A DNA stretch of 64,000 nucleotides from Foliamicus sp963666765 (lineage in GTDB: Bacteria; Pseudomonadota; Gammaproteobacteria; Steroidobacterales; Foliamicaceae), in contig OY762933.1 of assembly GCA_963666765.1 (NCBI GenBank), positions 124,001 to 188,000 on the forward strand, read 5' to 3'. Shown here in pieces: positions 23,538 to 33,289 of this stretch (the first letter of the stretch is position 1; every line of letters starts with the position of its first letter). The translations under genes were made by a program, and so were the position numbers. The notes under the pieces were generated by a model. That model searched no databases. It had not been told where the DNA came from and was given only the letters and a program-made list of their open reading frames with translations.

Positions 23538-25016
23538 CTACCGGCGAGTGTAGGGGTTGGCCACGTCGCCGCCGGAGTAATACCAGACGCTCTTTGTCTG
23601 CAGGTATTCCTTTATCGCCTCCATCCCGTTCTCCCGGCCCAGGCCGCTGGCCTTGTAGCCGCCGAACGGCGTCGTGTAGCTGGTGGAGCGATAGGTGTTG
23701 ACCCACACGGTCCCGGCTTCCAGGCGCTCCGACACCTTGATCGCCCGCCGCAGGCTCTCCGTCCACACGCCGGCCGCCAGTCCGTAGTTGACGTCGTTGG
23801 CGATGGCGATCGCTTCCTCGTCGTCTGTGAAGCGAAGCACCGCGAGGACCGGGCCGAACACTTCTTCCTGGGCAATGCGCATGTCGTTGGTGACGTCGGC
23901 AAAAACAGTCGGCTGCACGAACAGGCCCTGGTTCCCATCCGGGGCCGGAACGCCGGCGCCGCCCAACACCAGGCGAGCGCCTTCGTTCTTCGCAATTCCG
24001 ATGTAATCCAGGATCTTGCGATATTGAGGCTCGGTCGTAATCGGGCCCACCTGCGTTTCCGGCGACATGGGGTCGCCGATGCGCGCGTTGCCGGCAAGAC
24101 CGACAAGGCGCTCAAGAAACTCATCGTGAATGGAATCGTGCAAGAGGAGCCGGGAGCCCGCGATGCAGGTCTGGCCGCTGGCGGCGAAAATTCCGCTTAT
24201 GGCGCCGTTTACCGCCTGGTCGAGATTGGCGTCCTCGAAGACGATGTTCGCCGACTTGCCGCCCAGTTCCAGCGTGACTCTCTTGAACCCGGGGGCCGCG
24301 TCGGTATTGACCCGTGCGCCGGCGGCCTCACCGCCGGTGAACGCGATTTTCCGCACCTTTCCGTGGCGCACCAGCGGTTCGCCGACTTCTTCGCCCAGTC
24401 CCGTGACCACGTTGATCACGCCCTTGGGAATGCCTGCCTGCTCCGCAAGCGCGGCGAACTCCAGCGTCGAGGCCGAGGTGTATTCGGATGGCTTGACCAC
24501 GATGGTGTTGCCCGCGGCCAGCGCCGGCGCGGCTTTCCAGGCCAGCAGCAGCAAGGGCGAGTTCCAGGGCGTGATGCAGGCGCACACGCCGAGCGGCTCG
24601 TGGCGGGTCAGATTGAGCACATCGGGCTTGTCGATGGGCGGCGCCGAACCTTCGATCTTGTCGGCCAGACCGCCGTAATAGTGGAACCACTGGGCCATGT
24701 AGCGGCACTGATTGAGGACCTCGGCATGCAGCTTGCCGTTGTCCCGCACCTCGATTTCCGCCAGCCGTTCTGCCTCGCCGGTGAGGATTTCCGCAAACTT
24801 TCTGAGCTTGAGTCCGCGCTGTGTGGGATTCAGCGCGGGCCACTCGCCTTGCCTGAACGCCTGGTCGGCGGCTTCCACAGCGGCCTCGACATCGGCGCCG
24901 CCGGCGCGCGGAATGCGGGCCCAGGCTTGGCCCGTGTACGGGTTCACCGTCTCCATCCACTCCTCTGAGAGCGGATCGGCCCACGCGCCGTCGATGTACA
25001 ACTGGTATTCCTGCAT
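23538..25016 (-). CDS. Aldehyde dehydrogenase (NAD(P)-dependent, ALDH superfamily)
   Basis: This 492-residue enzyme is a complete ALDH. It has the PWNSPLLLLAWKAAPALAAGN nucleotide-binding region, KPSEYTSAS, the catalytic Glu250 in TLELGGKSANIVFED and the nucleophile Cys284 in SGQTCIAGSRL. The C-terminal FGGYKASGLGRENG is also conserved. It oxidises an aldehyde to the acid with NAD or NADP in the cytoplasm. The substrate is unknown. It is divergent from the hydantoinase operon at 25077, with a 60-bp gap, and upstream of the heme-propeller copy 2. Its place between the two suggests a role in the same catabolic route. Confidence 0.93.
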   Translation of the reverse strand: MQEYQLYIDGAWADPLSEEWMETVNPYTGQAWARIPRAGGADVEAAVEAADQAFRQGEWPALNPTQRGLKLRKFAEILTGEAERLAEIEVRDNGKLHAEVLNQCRYMAQWFHYYGGLADKIEGSAPPIDKPDVLNLTRHEPLGVCACITPWNSPLLLLAWKAAPALAAGNTIVVKPSEYTSASTLEFAALAEQAGIPKGVINVVTGLGEEVGEPLVRHGKVRKIAFTGGEAAGARVNTDAAPGFKRVTLELGGKSANIVFEDANLDQAVNGAISGIFAASGQTCIAGSRLLLHDSIHDEFLERLVGLAGNARIGDPMSPETQVGPITTEPQYRKILDYIGIAKNEGARLVLGGAGVPAPDGNQGLFVQPTVFADVTNDMRIAQEEVFGPVLAVLRFTDDEEAIAIANDVNYGLAAGVWTESLRRAIKVSERLEAGTVWVNTYRSTSYTTPFGGYKASGLGRENGMEAIKEYLQTKSVWYYSGGDVANPYTRR

Positions 25017-25076
25017 CCTGAAACCGTCCGAGCATCAAACAGTCCATAATACAGACAGCAGCTTCCGGAAACCCGC

Positions 25077-26738
25077 TTGCCAGCAGAACGATTTTCAGCG
25101 CTCCAGCTCGGGGTTGCATGGCGCCGCTTCAACGGTCTCATGGACGAAACCGCCCAGACCTTCGTGAGGACTTCGTTCTCGTCGGTGGTGCGCGACAACT
25201 GGGACCTGGCGGTGGGGTTGATGGACAGCCGGGGCCGCCAGTTCGCGCAATCGTCGCGCAGTATTCCCTCGTTCATCGGCACCATGCCGCGCACCCTGGC
25301 GGTGATGCTGCGGCGTTATCCCGCGTCGTCGCTCAATCCGGGGGATGTCCTGATTTCCAACGACGGCTATCACGGCACCGGCCATCTCAACGACATCACC
25401 ATGGTTCGTCCGATTTTCCGGCGCAAGCGCCTGATCTGCTTTATCGGCAGCGTATTCCACACGGTGGACATCGGCGGCGCGCCGTCCGTCACCGCGCGCG
25501 ATTCCCATGAAGAAGGCCTGACCATACCGGTTTGCAAGATCGTGCGCGATGGGGCGGAAAACGAGGATGTCATTGCTTTCATTACCGAGAACCTGCGCGC
25601 CCCGGAAGAAACGCTGGGCGATATCCGGGCCCAGTTCGCCGCCTACGAAATGGGCCAGGCGCGTCTGCTGCAGATTCTCGATGATGAGCGCATCGATGAC
25701 CTCGATGCGCTGGTGGAAGAGATCCTCGACCGCTCCGAGAACGCCATGCGCCGGGCGATCGAGGCGGTTCCCGACGGCGTATATCGCGACAGTATCCGGG
25801 TTGACGGGTTTGAGGAACCGCTGACCATCCGCTGCGAAGTCCGCATCGAGGGCGGCAGTCTCAGCGTCGATTACGCCGGCACTTCTCCGCAGATCAGCCG
25901 GCCGATCAATTCGGCCATGAATTTCACCCGCGCATACAGCGCCTATGCGATCAAGTGCGCCTTCGATCCGACCACGCCCAACAACGACGGTTCGTTCCGG
26001 CCGGTCACGATCACGGCCCCCGAAGGCTGCCTTGTCAACCCGCTGCGCCCGGCCCCGATCTGGGCGCGGCACCTGTCCGGCCACTACCTTCCGCCGGTGA
26101 TCTTCAGCGCTCTTTCGCAAGTGATGCCCGAGCGAGTGATCGCCGATTGCGGTTCGCCGCTGTGGAACGTCTATTTCTCGGGGCGGCACGGCGACGGGCG
26201 TCGTTTCGTGAAGATGTTCTTCATGAACGGAGGGCACGGCGCGCGGCCCCACCAGGATGGCCCGGCCTGCCTGAGCTTTCCCAGCAACGTGGCGACCGTG
26301 CCGGTGGAACACTTCGAGAACAGCGTGCCGCTGCTGATCACCGAGAAGTCCTTGATCCCGGATTCGGGCGGCGCCGGGCGCTATCGCGGCGGCCCGGCGC
26401 AGCGGGTGGCCTTCAGGGTCACGTCCGAACATCCCGTCACGATGACCATACGTCACGAACGGGTGCGGTTTCCGCCGCGCGGCCTGCTGGGCGGCTCGCC
26501 GGGCTCGCCCGGCCGCGATTACGTCAACGGCGAGCGGATCGCGGCAAAGGTGCGCATGGATCTTGAGCCGGAAGACCTCGTGACCTTCGACACGCCGGGT
26601 GGTGGCGGCCTGGGTCCGCCGCGGGAGCGCGAAGCGGCCAGGCTCGAAGCGGACCTTGTGAGCGGAGTGGTGACCCCGGCTGGTGCGTCGGCCGCGTACG
26701 GTTCAGGAGCGGAAGCCGGGGAAGAGCAGGGTGGCTGA
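25077..26738 (+). CDS. Hydantoinase B/oxoprolinase family subunit (HyuB) 1
   Basis: This 553-residue protein has the HyuB hallmarks: WRRFNGLMDETAQTFVRTSFSSVVRDN near the N-terminus, GDVLISNDGYHGTGHLNDITMV, FVDYAGTSPQ-like SVDYAGTSPQ, and a glycine-rich C-terminus with YRGGPAQRV, PPRGLLGG and FDTPGGGGLGPP. HyuA/HyuB pairs are ATP-dependent hydrolases of cyclic amides (5-oxoproline, hydantoins) or carboxylases of acetone/acetophenone type. The frame opens only after a stop at 25047, so TTG 25077, with GGAA 6 bp upstream, is the best start. It overlaps hyuA by 8 bp and leads a seven-gene operon to 34819. Confidence 0.88.
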   Translation: MPAERFSALQLGVAWRRFNGLMDETAQTFVRTSFSSVVRDNWDLAVGLMDSRGRQFAQSSRSIPSFIGTMPRTLAVMLRRYPASSLNPGDVLISNDGYHGTGHLNDITMVRPIFRRKRLICFIGSVFHTVDIGGAPSVTARDSHEEGLTIPVCKIVRDGAENEDVIAFITENLRAPEETLGDIRAQFAAYEMGQARLLQILDDERIDDLDALVEEILDRSENAMRRAIEAVPDGVYRDSIRVDGFEEPLTIRCEVRIEGGSLSVDYAGTSPQISRPINSAMNFTRAYSAYAIKCAFDPTTPNNDGSFRPVTITAPEGCLVNPLRPAPIWARHLSGHYLPPVIFSALSQVMPERVIADCGSPLWNVYFSGRHGDGRRFVKMFFMNGGHGARPHQDGPACLSFPSNVATVPVEHFENSVPLLITEKSLIPDSGGAGRYRGGPAQRVAFRVTSEHPVTMTIRHERVRFPPRGLLGGSPGSPGRDYVNGERIAAKVRMDLEPEDLVTFDTPGGGGLGPPREREAARLEADLVSGVVTPAGASAAYGSGAEAGEEQGG

Positions 26739-28824
26739 GCCTTTCCGCGTGGGTGTCGACATCGGCGGCACCTTCACTGACCTGGTCCTGCTCGATTCGC
26801 GCAACGGCGCGATCTTCAACGAGAAGGTCCTGACCACACCGCAGGACCCGTCGATCGGCGCTCTCGAGGGACTGGAGAAAATCCTGGGCCGAAACGGGGC
26901 GCGTCCGGGCCAGGTGGGACATCTCATTCACGGCACCACGCTGGTGGCGAACGCAATCATCGAACGTCGCGGCGCCCGGGTCGCGCTGATCACCACGGCT
27001 GGTTTCCGGGACGTCCTGGAGATCGGCACCGAGTGGCGTTACGACACCTACGACCTGTTCATGGAATTGCCCCAACCGCTGGTGCCCCGGCACTGGCGCT
27101 TCGAGGTCCCGGAGCGTATCGGCCCCGAGGGCAAGGTGCTGGAAGCCCTCGACGAAGAGGCGGTCGTGGCCGTTGCCCGCGAGATCGCGGCGGCCGGGGT
27201 CGATGCGGTGGCGATTTCGCTGCTGCACGGATTTCGCAACCCGGTGCACGAGCAGCGCGTGCGCGAGATCATCCGCAGGGAAGTCCACGGTCCCGTGGTA
27301 TGCATCTCAAGCGAAGTGATGCCGGAGATCGGCGAGTACGAACGGACCTGCACCACCGTCTGCAACGCCTACGTGCTGCCCGTGTTCGACCGCTACCTGA
27401 ACCGGTTTACCGAGGGACTGCGTCGCATGGGCATCGACAAGGACCTCTACCTGATGCTGTCGGACGGCGGCACCGTTCACCAGTCGACCGCGGTGTCGCA
27501 CCCGATCCGGCTGGTGCAATCGGGCCCGGCCGGGGGTGTGCAGGCGACCACTGCAATCGGCAATCTGGCCGGTCACCGCGACATCCTGAGTTTCGACATG
27601 GGCGGCACCACCGCCAAGGCCTGCCTGATCGACAACGGCGAGCCGCTGCGCACGACCGAATTCGAAGTGGCCCGCGTCTATCGTTTCAAGAAGGGCAGCG
27701 GCATACCGCTCAAGCTTCCCGTGATCGAGATGATCGAGACGGGCGCCGGCGGCGGATCCATCGCCACGGTGGACCACCTGGGGCTGGTGCGGGTCGGCCC
27801 CGAGAGTTCCAGCGCCGACCCCGGGCCCGCCTGTTATGGGCGTGGCGGTCGCCACGCTACCGTCACCGATGCGGACCTGGCGCTGGGCTATCTCGCGGCC
27901 GACAGTTTTCTGGGCGGCGACATGCGGCTCGATGTCGAGGCGGCATCCGGGGCGCTGGTCCGCAACGTGGCCGAACCGCTCGGCGTTTCGGTGACGGAGG
28001 CCGCCTGGGCGGTGCATGAAACCGTCAACGAGAACATGGCCCAGGCGGCCATCATCCATGCCCTGGAGAAGGCCAGGAACATCGGCAGTTACACCATGCT
28101 GCCCATCGGCGGGGCCGGCCCGGTCCACGCCTGCAACATCGCGATGAAGATGTCCCTGCCCCGGGTGGTGTGCCCGCTGTCCGCCGGCGTCGCTTCGGCT
28201 TTCGGCTTCCTGGTCTCGCCCACCTCGTTCACGTTCGTGCAGGGTGGCGTCATGCTGCTGGACGCGCTCGATTTTTCCGGGATCGGCGCGATGCTCGCGG
28301 GCATGCAGCGCGATGGCCGCGAACTGCTTTCGGCCGCAGGCGTGGACCAGGACAGCGTGCGCGTGGAGTGTCTGGCGGCGATGCGCTATATCGGCCAGGG
28401 CTACGACGTCGAGGCTCCGGTGGACGACGAGATGCTCGAGGCATGTGATCGCGCGGCGATTCGCCGGGCGTTCGAGCGTGCTTACGAGGCGCAGTTCGGC
28501 CGGGTCGAGCGGGACATGGCGGTGGAGGTGGTGTCCTGGAGGGTCGTCGTTTCAGGCCCGCGCCCTTCTATCGAACTGGCCGCAGCGCCAGGCGCGCCGG
28601 CATTGGCCGAGGCGCTCAAGGGGCGGCGGCAGGTGTACTTCGGACCGGAAACCGGGTTTGTCGATTCCTCCGTCTACAATCGATATGCCCTGCTGTCGGG
28701 CGACGCTTTCGAAGGGCCGTGCATTTTTGAGGAACGCGAATCCACTACCGTAGTGCCGCCGGGCGCGCGGGCCTCAGTTGACCCGAACCTCAATCTCATC
28801 ATCGACCTCCCGGCCGAAAAATGA
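26731..28824 (+). CDS. Hydantoinase A/oxoprolinase family subunit (HyuA) 1
   Basis: This 697-residue subunit starts at GTG 26731, inside the end of the HyuB gene. It opens VGVDIGGTFTDLVLLD, the first phosphate loop of the actin-like ATPase fold. HGTTLVANAIIERRGARVALI, SFDMGGTTAKACLID and a GAGGGSIATVDHLGLVRVGP block follow, as in all HyuA proteins. SADPGPACYGRGG is fully conserved. HyuA carries out the ATP-dependent activation step, working with HyuB. There is no way to tell from sequence whether the substrate is a cyclic amide or a ketone to be carboxylated. The context (a ThDP enzyme, an acyl-CoA dehydrogenase and a tricarboxylate-type transporter) suggests a small organic acid or amide. 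Confidence 0.9.
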   Translation: MAEPFRVGVDIGGTFTDLVLLDSRNGAIFNEKVLTTPQDPSIGALEGLEKILGRNGARPGQVGHLIHGTTLVANAIIERRGARVALITTAGFRDVLEIGTEWRYDTYDLFMELPQPLVPRHWRFEVPERIGPEGKVLEALDEEAVVAVAREIAAAGVDAVAISLLHGFRNPVHEQRVREIIRREVHGPVVCISSEVMPEIGEYERTCTTVCNAYVLPVFDRYLNRFTEGLRRMGIDKDLYLMLSDGGTVHQSTAVSHPIRLVQSGPAGGVQATTAIGNLAGHRDILSFDMGGTTAKACLIDNGEPLRTTEFEVARVYRFKKGSGIPLKLPVIEMIETGAGGGSIATVDHLGLVRVGPESSSADPGPACYGRGGRHATVTDADLALGYLAADSFLGGDMRLDVEAASGALVRNVAEPLGVSVTEAAWAVHETVNENMAQAAIIHALEKARNIGSYTMLPIGGAGPVHACNIAMKMSLPRVVCPLSAGVASAFGFLVSPTSFTFVQGGVMLLDALDFSGIGAMLAGMQRDGRELLSAAGVDQDSVRVECLAAMRYIGQGYDVEAPVDDEMLEACDRAAIRRAFERAYEAQFGRVERDMAVEVVSWRVVVSGPRPSIELAAAPGAPALAEALKGRRQVYFGPETGFVDSSVYNRYALLSGDAFEGPCIFEERESTTVVPPGARASVDPNLNLIIDLPAEK

Positions 28825-28891
28825 GCAGTCGCGCCGCTGCTGCAACTGCCCTCCGGCATCGGCCAGGAGCCTCACGGCAATCGGCGGACTG

Positions 28892-30511
28892 ATGCAGCAG
28901 GTGACGATCGCCGAACTGCTTGCCGATGCGCTGGCCGCGCATGGCGTGTCGCGCATCTTCGGCGTGCCCGGCGGCGGAAGCAGCCTGGACGTGATGGAGG
29001 CGGCAGCCGGCAGGGGCATCGAGTTCGTGCTGACACGCACGGAGAACGCCGCCGTGATGATGGCGGCTGCAACGGCTGACCTCGCCGGCACGCTGGGCGC
29101 AGCGCTAACAACCAAGGGCCCCGGCGTGGCGAACGCGGCCAACGGGGTGGCTTGCGCGGCGCTGGACCGCTCGCCGGTGATGCTGATCACGGACGGATTC
29201 ACCGCGCAGGAGAGCGGCTACGTCACGCACCAGGTGTTCGACCAGGCAGGCATGCTGGCGCCGGTCGCCAAGCGAAGCAGCCGCCTGGAAACCGAAGATG
29301 TAGCGGCGGAGATTCTTGGCCTGATCGAGCTGGCGAAAACGCCGCCGTTCGGACCGGTGCACGTCGAGATCGCGGGGGCGCATGGGCGCCGTCCCGTCGC
29401 CGCCGGCAAGTCAGGGTTCAGCCCGGCCAATCGCGAAGCGGACACCGACGAGGATGCGTTGGAGCAGACCGGAGAATTGATCCGAAAGGCGTCGCGGCCG
29501 GTGATCGTCGCCGGGCTGGAGGCCAGGCCGCCCGGTGTTGCGTCCCGGCTCAGGGCCCTGGCCGAAGCGCTGCGCTGCCCGGTCCTGACCACCTACAAGG
29601 CGAAGGGTGTGTTGGACGATCAGCACGAGCAATTCGTCGGTATTTTCACCAGCGGCAATGCCGAGTCCGAGTGTGTTGAAAAAGCCGACCTGATCGTACT
29701 GGTGGGCCTGGACCCGGTCGAGCTGCTGCGCATTCCGTGGCGTTACGAAAGCCCGGTGGTGGACATCGCCGAGGTTCGGCATCCGGTCCACTACGTGGAG
29801 CCTGCCGCGGGAGTCTATGGCCCGATAGCCGCGGCCTTGGCGCGACTGAACGGCGGGCTTTCGGAATCCGACTGGCGGCTTTCCGAAATCGCCGAATTGC
29901 GCCGGCGACTGGCGGCGCGCCTGGACTACCCTCAATGCGCCGGTCTGGGCCCGCAGCAGGTGGTCGAACTGGCGGCGCGCGCGGCGAGCGATGCGGGAGT
30001 GTCACCGCGCATTGCGGTGGACGCGGGCGCCCACATGTTCTCCGCCATGGCGTTCTGGCCGGCGGCGCGGCCGCAGGATGTCCTCATTTCGAACGGCCTG
30101 GCGACAATGGCCTATGCCCTTCCCGCGGCGATTGCGTCCGCCCTGCACGAGCCGCAACGCCCGGCCGTTGCGTTTACCGGGGACGGCGGACTGCTGATGT
30201 GCCTGGGCGAGTTGTCGGTGGCCGTGCAACAGGCGGCCCGCCTGGTCGTGATCGTGTTCAACGACCAGTCCCTGTCGCTGATCGACATCAAGCAGCAGCA
30301 ACGCGGCTTGCCCGAACGAGGAGTCCGCTGGCAGCCGCCGGACTTCGCGGCGACAATGGAGGGCTTGGGCGGCCGGGGTTTTCGAGTGGATAATGCCGAC
30401 GATTACCATGCCGCGGTCGCGGAGGCCCTGAGGAACGAAGGACCCTCACTGATCGACGCCAGGGTGAACCCGGAAGGTTACCTGGCGCAAATGGAATCGT
30501 TGCGCGGCTAG
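28892..30511 (+). CDS. Thiamine-diphosphate-dependent enzyme (acetolactate synthase-like)
   Basis: This 539-residue enzyme starts at ATG 28892. The N-terminal Pyr domain has GVSRIFGVPGGGSSLDVMEA and the activating Glu51 in TRTENAAVMMAA. A central nucleotide-binding-like domain follows, and the C-terminal PP domain carries the ThDP/Mg motif GDGGLLMCLGELSVAVQ (Gly-Asp-Gly at 430-432) through VFNDQSLSLID. Known relatives include acetolactate synthase, sulfopyruvate and benzoylformate decarboxylases and other 2-oxoacid-processing enzymes; which one this is cannot be decided. The NDQSLSLI segment replaces the NN found in many synthases. It lies 67 bp after hyuA and 53 bp before the acyl-CoA dehydrogenase, within the operon. 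Confidence 0.85.
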   Translation: MQQVTIAELLADALAAHGVSRIFGVPGGGSSLDVMEAAAGRGIEFVLTRTENAAVMMAAATADLAGTLGAALTTKGPGVANAANGVACAALDRSPVMLITDGFTAQESGYVTHQVFDQAGMLAPVAKRSSRLETEDVAAEILGLIELAKTPPFGPVHVEIAGAHGRRPVAAGKSGFSPANREADTDEDALEQTGELIRKASRPVIVAGLEARPPGVASRLRALAEALRCPVLTTYKAKGVLDDQHEQFVGIFTSGNAESECVEKADLIVLVGLDPVELLRIPWRYESPVVDIAEVRHPVHYVEPAAGVYGPIAAALARLNGGLSESDWRLSEIAELRRRLAARLDYPQCAGLGPQQVVELAARAASDAGVSPRIAVDAGAHMFSAMAFWPAARPQDVLISNGLATMAYALPAAIASALHEPQRPAVAFTGDGGLLMCLGELSVAVQQAARLVVIVFNDQSLSLIDIKQQQRGLPERGVRWQPPDFAATMEGLGGRGFRVDNADDYHAAVAEALRNEGPSLIDARVNPEGYLAQMESLRG

Positions 30512-30564
30512 CGTCGTGACAGGAGGCCAGGCGCCGGAGCGCCGGCAGTACCAGGAGCACCCGA

Positions 30565-31761
30565 ATGGAAAATGGGCATTTTCAATTGCCGCCCGATATT
30601 CAGGAGATCGTCGATCTTGCGAAACGCATCGTCAGGAACGAGCTGATCCCGCTGGAGTCCGAGTTTCTGCCCCATCCGGCGCACGCCTTCGGCATCAAGG
30701 AAACGACCAACCTGAAAAGGGTCTTCGGGCCCGACGTGGTGCAGCGCCTGGTGGACATTTCGCGCGATACTGGCCTGTGGTATCTCATGGTGCCGGAGGA
30801 GCATGGCGGCTCGGGACTGTCGATGCTTGCTCAGATCGCCATTCTCGAGCAATTCAACTACACGGCGGTGCCGTTTCCGTTCGCGAATGTCGCCAACATC
30901 CTCTATCAGTGCGAGGGCGACCAGGTTGACCGCTTCCTGAAGCCGGTCATCGAGGGCGATATGACGACCTGCTTTGCCCAGACTGAGCCTAACGCGGGCT
31001 CCGACCCGGGCGGCATGATGCAGACGCGGGCCGTGAAGGACGGCAACGACTGGGTGCTGAACGGCACCAAGATGTGGATTTCGGGGGCCGCGGAATCCGA
31101 CATGATCATGGTGCAGGCGGTGACCGACGCGGAAAAACGGCAGCGTGGCGGTATCACGATGTTCCTGGTCAAGCGCGACAATCCCGGCATGCTGGTCGAG
31201 GAGCCGGGGATCAAGACCTGGCTCGGACCGCATGCCTCGCAGTACATCGTCCACTTCGAGGATTGCCGGGTGCCGCAGTCCGACGTACTCGGCGAAGTCG
31301 GCAACGGTTTCCGGCTCGGGCAGCGCTGGCTGACGATCCACGACCGGCTCCTGCGCGGCCCCTATGCGCTGGGCAAGATGCAGCGCGCGCTGGACATGTC
31401 GATCGAGTGGTCGAAGAACCGGGTGACCTTCGGCAAGCCGCTGTCCGAACGTCAGGCGATTCAATGGCACCTCGTGGACATGTATATCGACCTGGAGGCG
31501 CTGCGTTCCCTGACCTACCAGATGGCGGCTCGCGCCGATGCCGGCGAGGACATACGCACCGAGGCCGGCATGGTGAAACTCACCTCGATGGTGTGGGGCG
31601 CGCGGACGCTCGACAAGGCCATCCAGATTCATGGCGCAATGGGCGAATCGCTGGAGTTGCCGCTCACGCTTTTCTACCGCTACCTGCGCCACGGACAGAT
31701 CGGCGGCGGCGCCAACGAGATCCAGCGCATGCAGATTGCCCGCAAGCTGTTGCGCGGATAG
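30565..31761 (+). CDS. Acyl-CoA dehydrogenase
   Basis: This 398-residue FAD enzyme has CFAQTEPNAGSDPGGM, KMWISGAAESDMIMV and FEDCRVPQSDVLGEVGNGF in the N-terminal and middle domains, then the C-terminal helical domain with RVTFGKPLSERQAIQWHLVD and ALTLFYRYLRHGQIGGGANEIQ-like LTLFYRYLRHGQIGGGANE. The order and length are those of bacterial acyl-CoA dehydrogenases of the ACAD10/11-like type, which oxidise acyl-CoA to 2-enoyl-CoA and pass electrons to ETF. No CoA ligase lies in this operon, so the acyl-CoA must be supplied elsewhere. It sits between the ThDP enzyme and the tctC gene. Confidence 0.92.
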   Translation: MENGHFQLPPDIQEIVDLAKRIVRNELIPLESEFLPHPAHAFGIKETTNLKRVFGPDVVQRLVDISRDTGLWYLMVPEEHGGSGLSMLAQIAILEQFNYTAVPFPFANVANILYQCEGDQVDRFLKPVIEGDMTTCFAQTEPNAGSDPGGMMQTRAVKDGNDWVLNGTKMWISGAAESDMIMVQAVTDAEKRQRGGITMFLVKRDNPGMLVEEPGIKTWLGPHASQYIVHFEDCRVPQSDVLGEVGNGFRLGQRWLTIHDRLLRGPYALGKMQRALDMSIEWSKNRVTFGKPLSERQAIQWHLVDMYIDLEALRSLTYQMAARADAGEDIRTEAGMVKLTSMVWGARTLDKAIQIHGAMGESLELPLTLFYRYLRHGQIGGGANEIQRMQIARKLLRG

Positions 31762-31788
31762 CGGCGCGACGCGACACCAGTTTCGATA

Positions 31789-32787
31789 ATGAGTTCCCCG
31801 GCTCGATGCGCCCGCGTCCGCGTCCTGCGCCGGACCTTCGCCATCCCGATCGTTGCGGCGGCATTGCTGTTGGTGGCTTGTGCCGGGGACACGGGCAGCG
31901 ACGAGTACCCGTCCAGGCCCGTCACCATCATCGTGCCCTATGCGCCCGGAGGCGGCGGCGACACGTTCACGCGCGCCATTGCCGCGCAGGCCGCGAATAT
32001 CCTCGGCGTAAAGATCTTCGTGGAGAACCGGACCGGCGGGGGCGGCACCATCGGGGTCGGTTCCGTGGCGCGCGCTGCCGCCGACGGTTACACGCTCGCG
32101 TTCATTTCGACCAGCCCGGTCGTGATGGCGCCGAATTTTCTCGACGTCCCCTACGACCCGGTGCAGGACCTTACCTACCTGACGCAATACGTCGTGTCCG
32201 TGCACCCGGTGCTGGTGGGCGGAGGGTCTCCGTTTGAATCGTTCTCGGCATTGCTCGAGTTCGGGAGGGCCAATCCCGGCCGGCTGCGGTGGTCCAGCGC
32301 GGGCATCAACGGCGCGCCCCATGTGGCGACGCTGGCGGCATTCCGCCAGGAGGGCGTGGCTGCCACGTTCGTTCCGATGCAGGGTTCGTCCGAGGTCCTG
32401 GCGGGCCTGCTGGGCGGAACCATCGACATGGGCGTCATCTCCGACTATTCCGGCGCGCTGGCGGCCGGCGACGTCCGCGTGCTGGCTGAAATCGGCCCCG
32501 AGCCGATAGCCGAACTGCCGTCGGTGCCGACCTACGAACAACTCGGCTATCCGCTGGCGCCCACCATATTCTTCGGGCTGGCCGGACCGGCGGAACTGCC
32601 GGACGATGTGGTCGCCCGGTGGGACGAAGTCATACGCATTGTTACGGCGTCGGCGGCTTTTTCCGATATTGCAGGCCGATTGAACGGCAAGGTGGCCTAC
32701 CTGGGCCACGAGGAATTCGAGCGCCACGTGCTGGGCGACATTGCGGCTGCGCGTGAGGCCCTGCGCTCTCTGGATGAAGGCGAGTGA
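31789..32787 (+). CDS. tctC: Tripartite tricarboxylate transporter substrate-binding protein (TctC/Bug)
   Basis: This 332-residue protein is a lipoprotein, with a hydrophobic N-terminus ending ALLLVACAGD. The mature part opens YPSRPVTIIVPYAPGGGGDTFTR, the signature of TctC/Bug periplasmic receptors. VENRTGGGGTIGVGSVARAAADGYTL and PTYEQLGYPLAPTIFFGLAGPA follow. It binds a carboxylate ligand in the periplasm and delivers it to TctAB. Its end overlaps the tctB start by 1 bp (TGATG). All three transporter parts follow the catabolic genes, so the ligand is probably the substrate of this operon or its acidic precursor. Ligand identity cannot be read from sequence. Confidence 0.93.
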   Translation: MSSPARCARVRVLRRTFAIPIVAAALLLVACAGDTGSDEYPSRPVTIIVPYAPGGGGDTFTRAIAAQAANILGVKIFVENRTGGGGTIGVGSVARAAADGYTLAFISTSPVVMAPNFLDVPYDPVQDLTYLTQYVVSVHPVLVGGGSPFESFSALLEFGRANPGRLRWSSAGINGAPHVATLAAFRQEGVAATFVPMQGSSEVLAGLLGGTIDMGVISDYSGALAAGDVRVLAEIGPEPIAELPSVPTYEQLGYPLAPTIFFGLAGPAELPDDVVARWDEVIRIVTASAAFSDIAGRLNGKVAYLGHEEFERHVLGDIAAAREALRSLDEGE

Positions 32788-33275
32788 TGCGGGTCCGCCC
32801 GGAATCCATCGCACTGGGTGGTCTGCTGGCCGCAGCCGTGGTGTTCGGGCTCTGGATCCTGCCGCTGGGCATCGGCCTGAGCGCCGCCGGCGAGGGCACG
32901 GGCCTGTCTCCTCGCTTCATGCCGCAACTTGCGGCTGTGGCAATGGTTGTGGCGCTCGCCTGGGGCCTGTACCGCTCGTTCGTCGCGCCGCAGGCTGCCG
33001 ATGGGCCGAATGGGGATCGAGAGGGTCTTGCACGAATACCGTTCGGCGCGTGGCTGATTTGCCTGGCGTTTGCCGTGTTTGGTTTCGACCTGGCGGGTTT
33101 CTATCCTGGCGGCATCTGCATGGCGATCCTGCTGACGCTCCTGCTCGGTGAGCGAAGGCCCTGGATCATCGTGCTGTTTCCGGCCCTGCTGCTGGCGGCG
33201 ATCTACCTGCTGTTCGAGTTTGCCCTGAACGTGCGTTTGCCCCGATCCGGCCTGATACCGGGCCTGCCGATCTAG
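32787..33275 (+). CDS. tctB: Tripartite tricarboxylate transporter small membrane subunit (TctB)
   Basis: This 162-residue protein starts at ATG 32787, sharing one base with the tctC stop. It has four predicted membrane segments: SIALGGLLAAAVVFGLWILP, MVVALAWGLYRSFV, AWLICLAFAVFGFDLAGFYPGG and WIIVLFPALLLAAIYLLFEF. The LAGFYPGG sequence between segments and the overall hydrophobicity match TctB. It associates with TctA in the inner membrane. Sequence conservation in this family is low, and the call rests strongly on its place between tctC and tctA. Confidence 0.88.
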   Translation: MRVRPESIALGGLLAAAVVFGLWILPLGIGLSAAGEGTGLSPRFMPQLAAVAMVVALAWGLYRSFVAPQAADGPNGDREGLARIPFGAWLICLAFAVFGFDLAGFYPGGICMAILLTLLLGERRPWIIVLFPALLLAAIYLLFEFALNVRLPRSGLIPGLPI

Positions 33276-33289
33276 CAACGGTCGCCACC

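Noticed and set aside
30508..32814. A 768-codon minus-strand open frame
   Set aside because: It lies antisense to the acyl-CoA dehydrogenase and tctC, has Arg/His/Gly-heavy composition and matches no family. GC-rich codon usage keeps such frames open.
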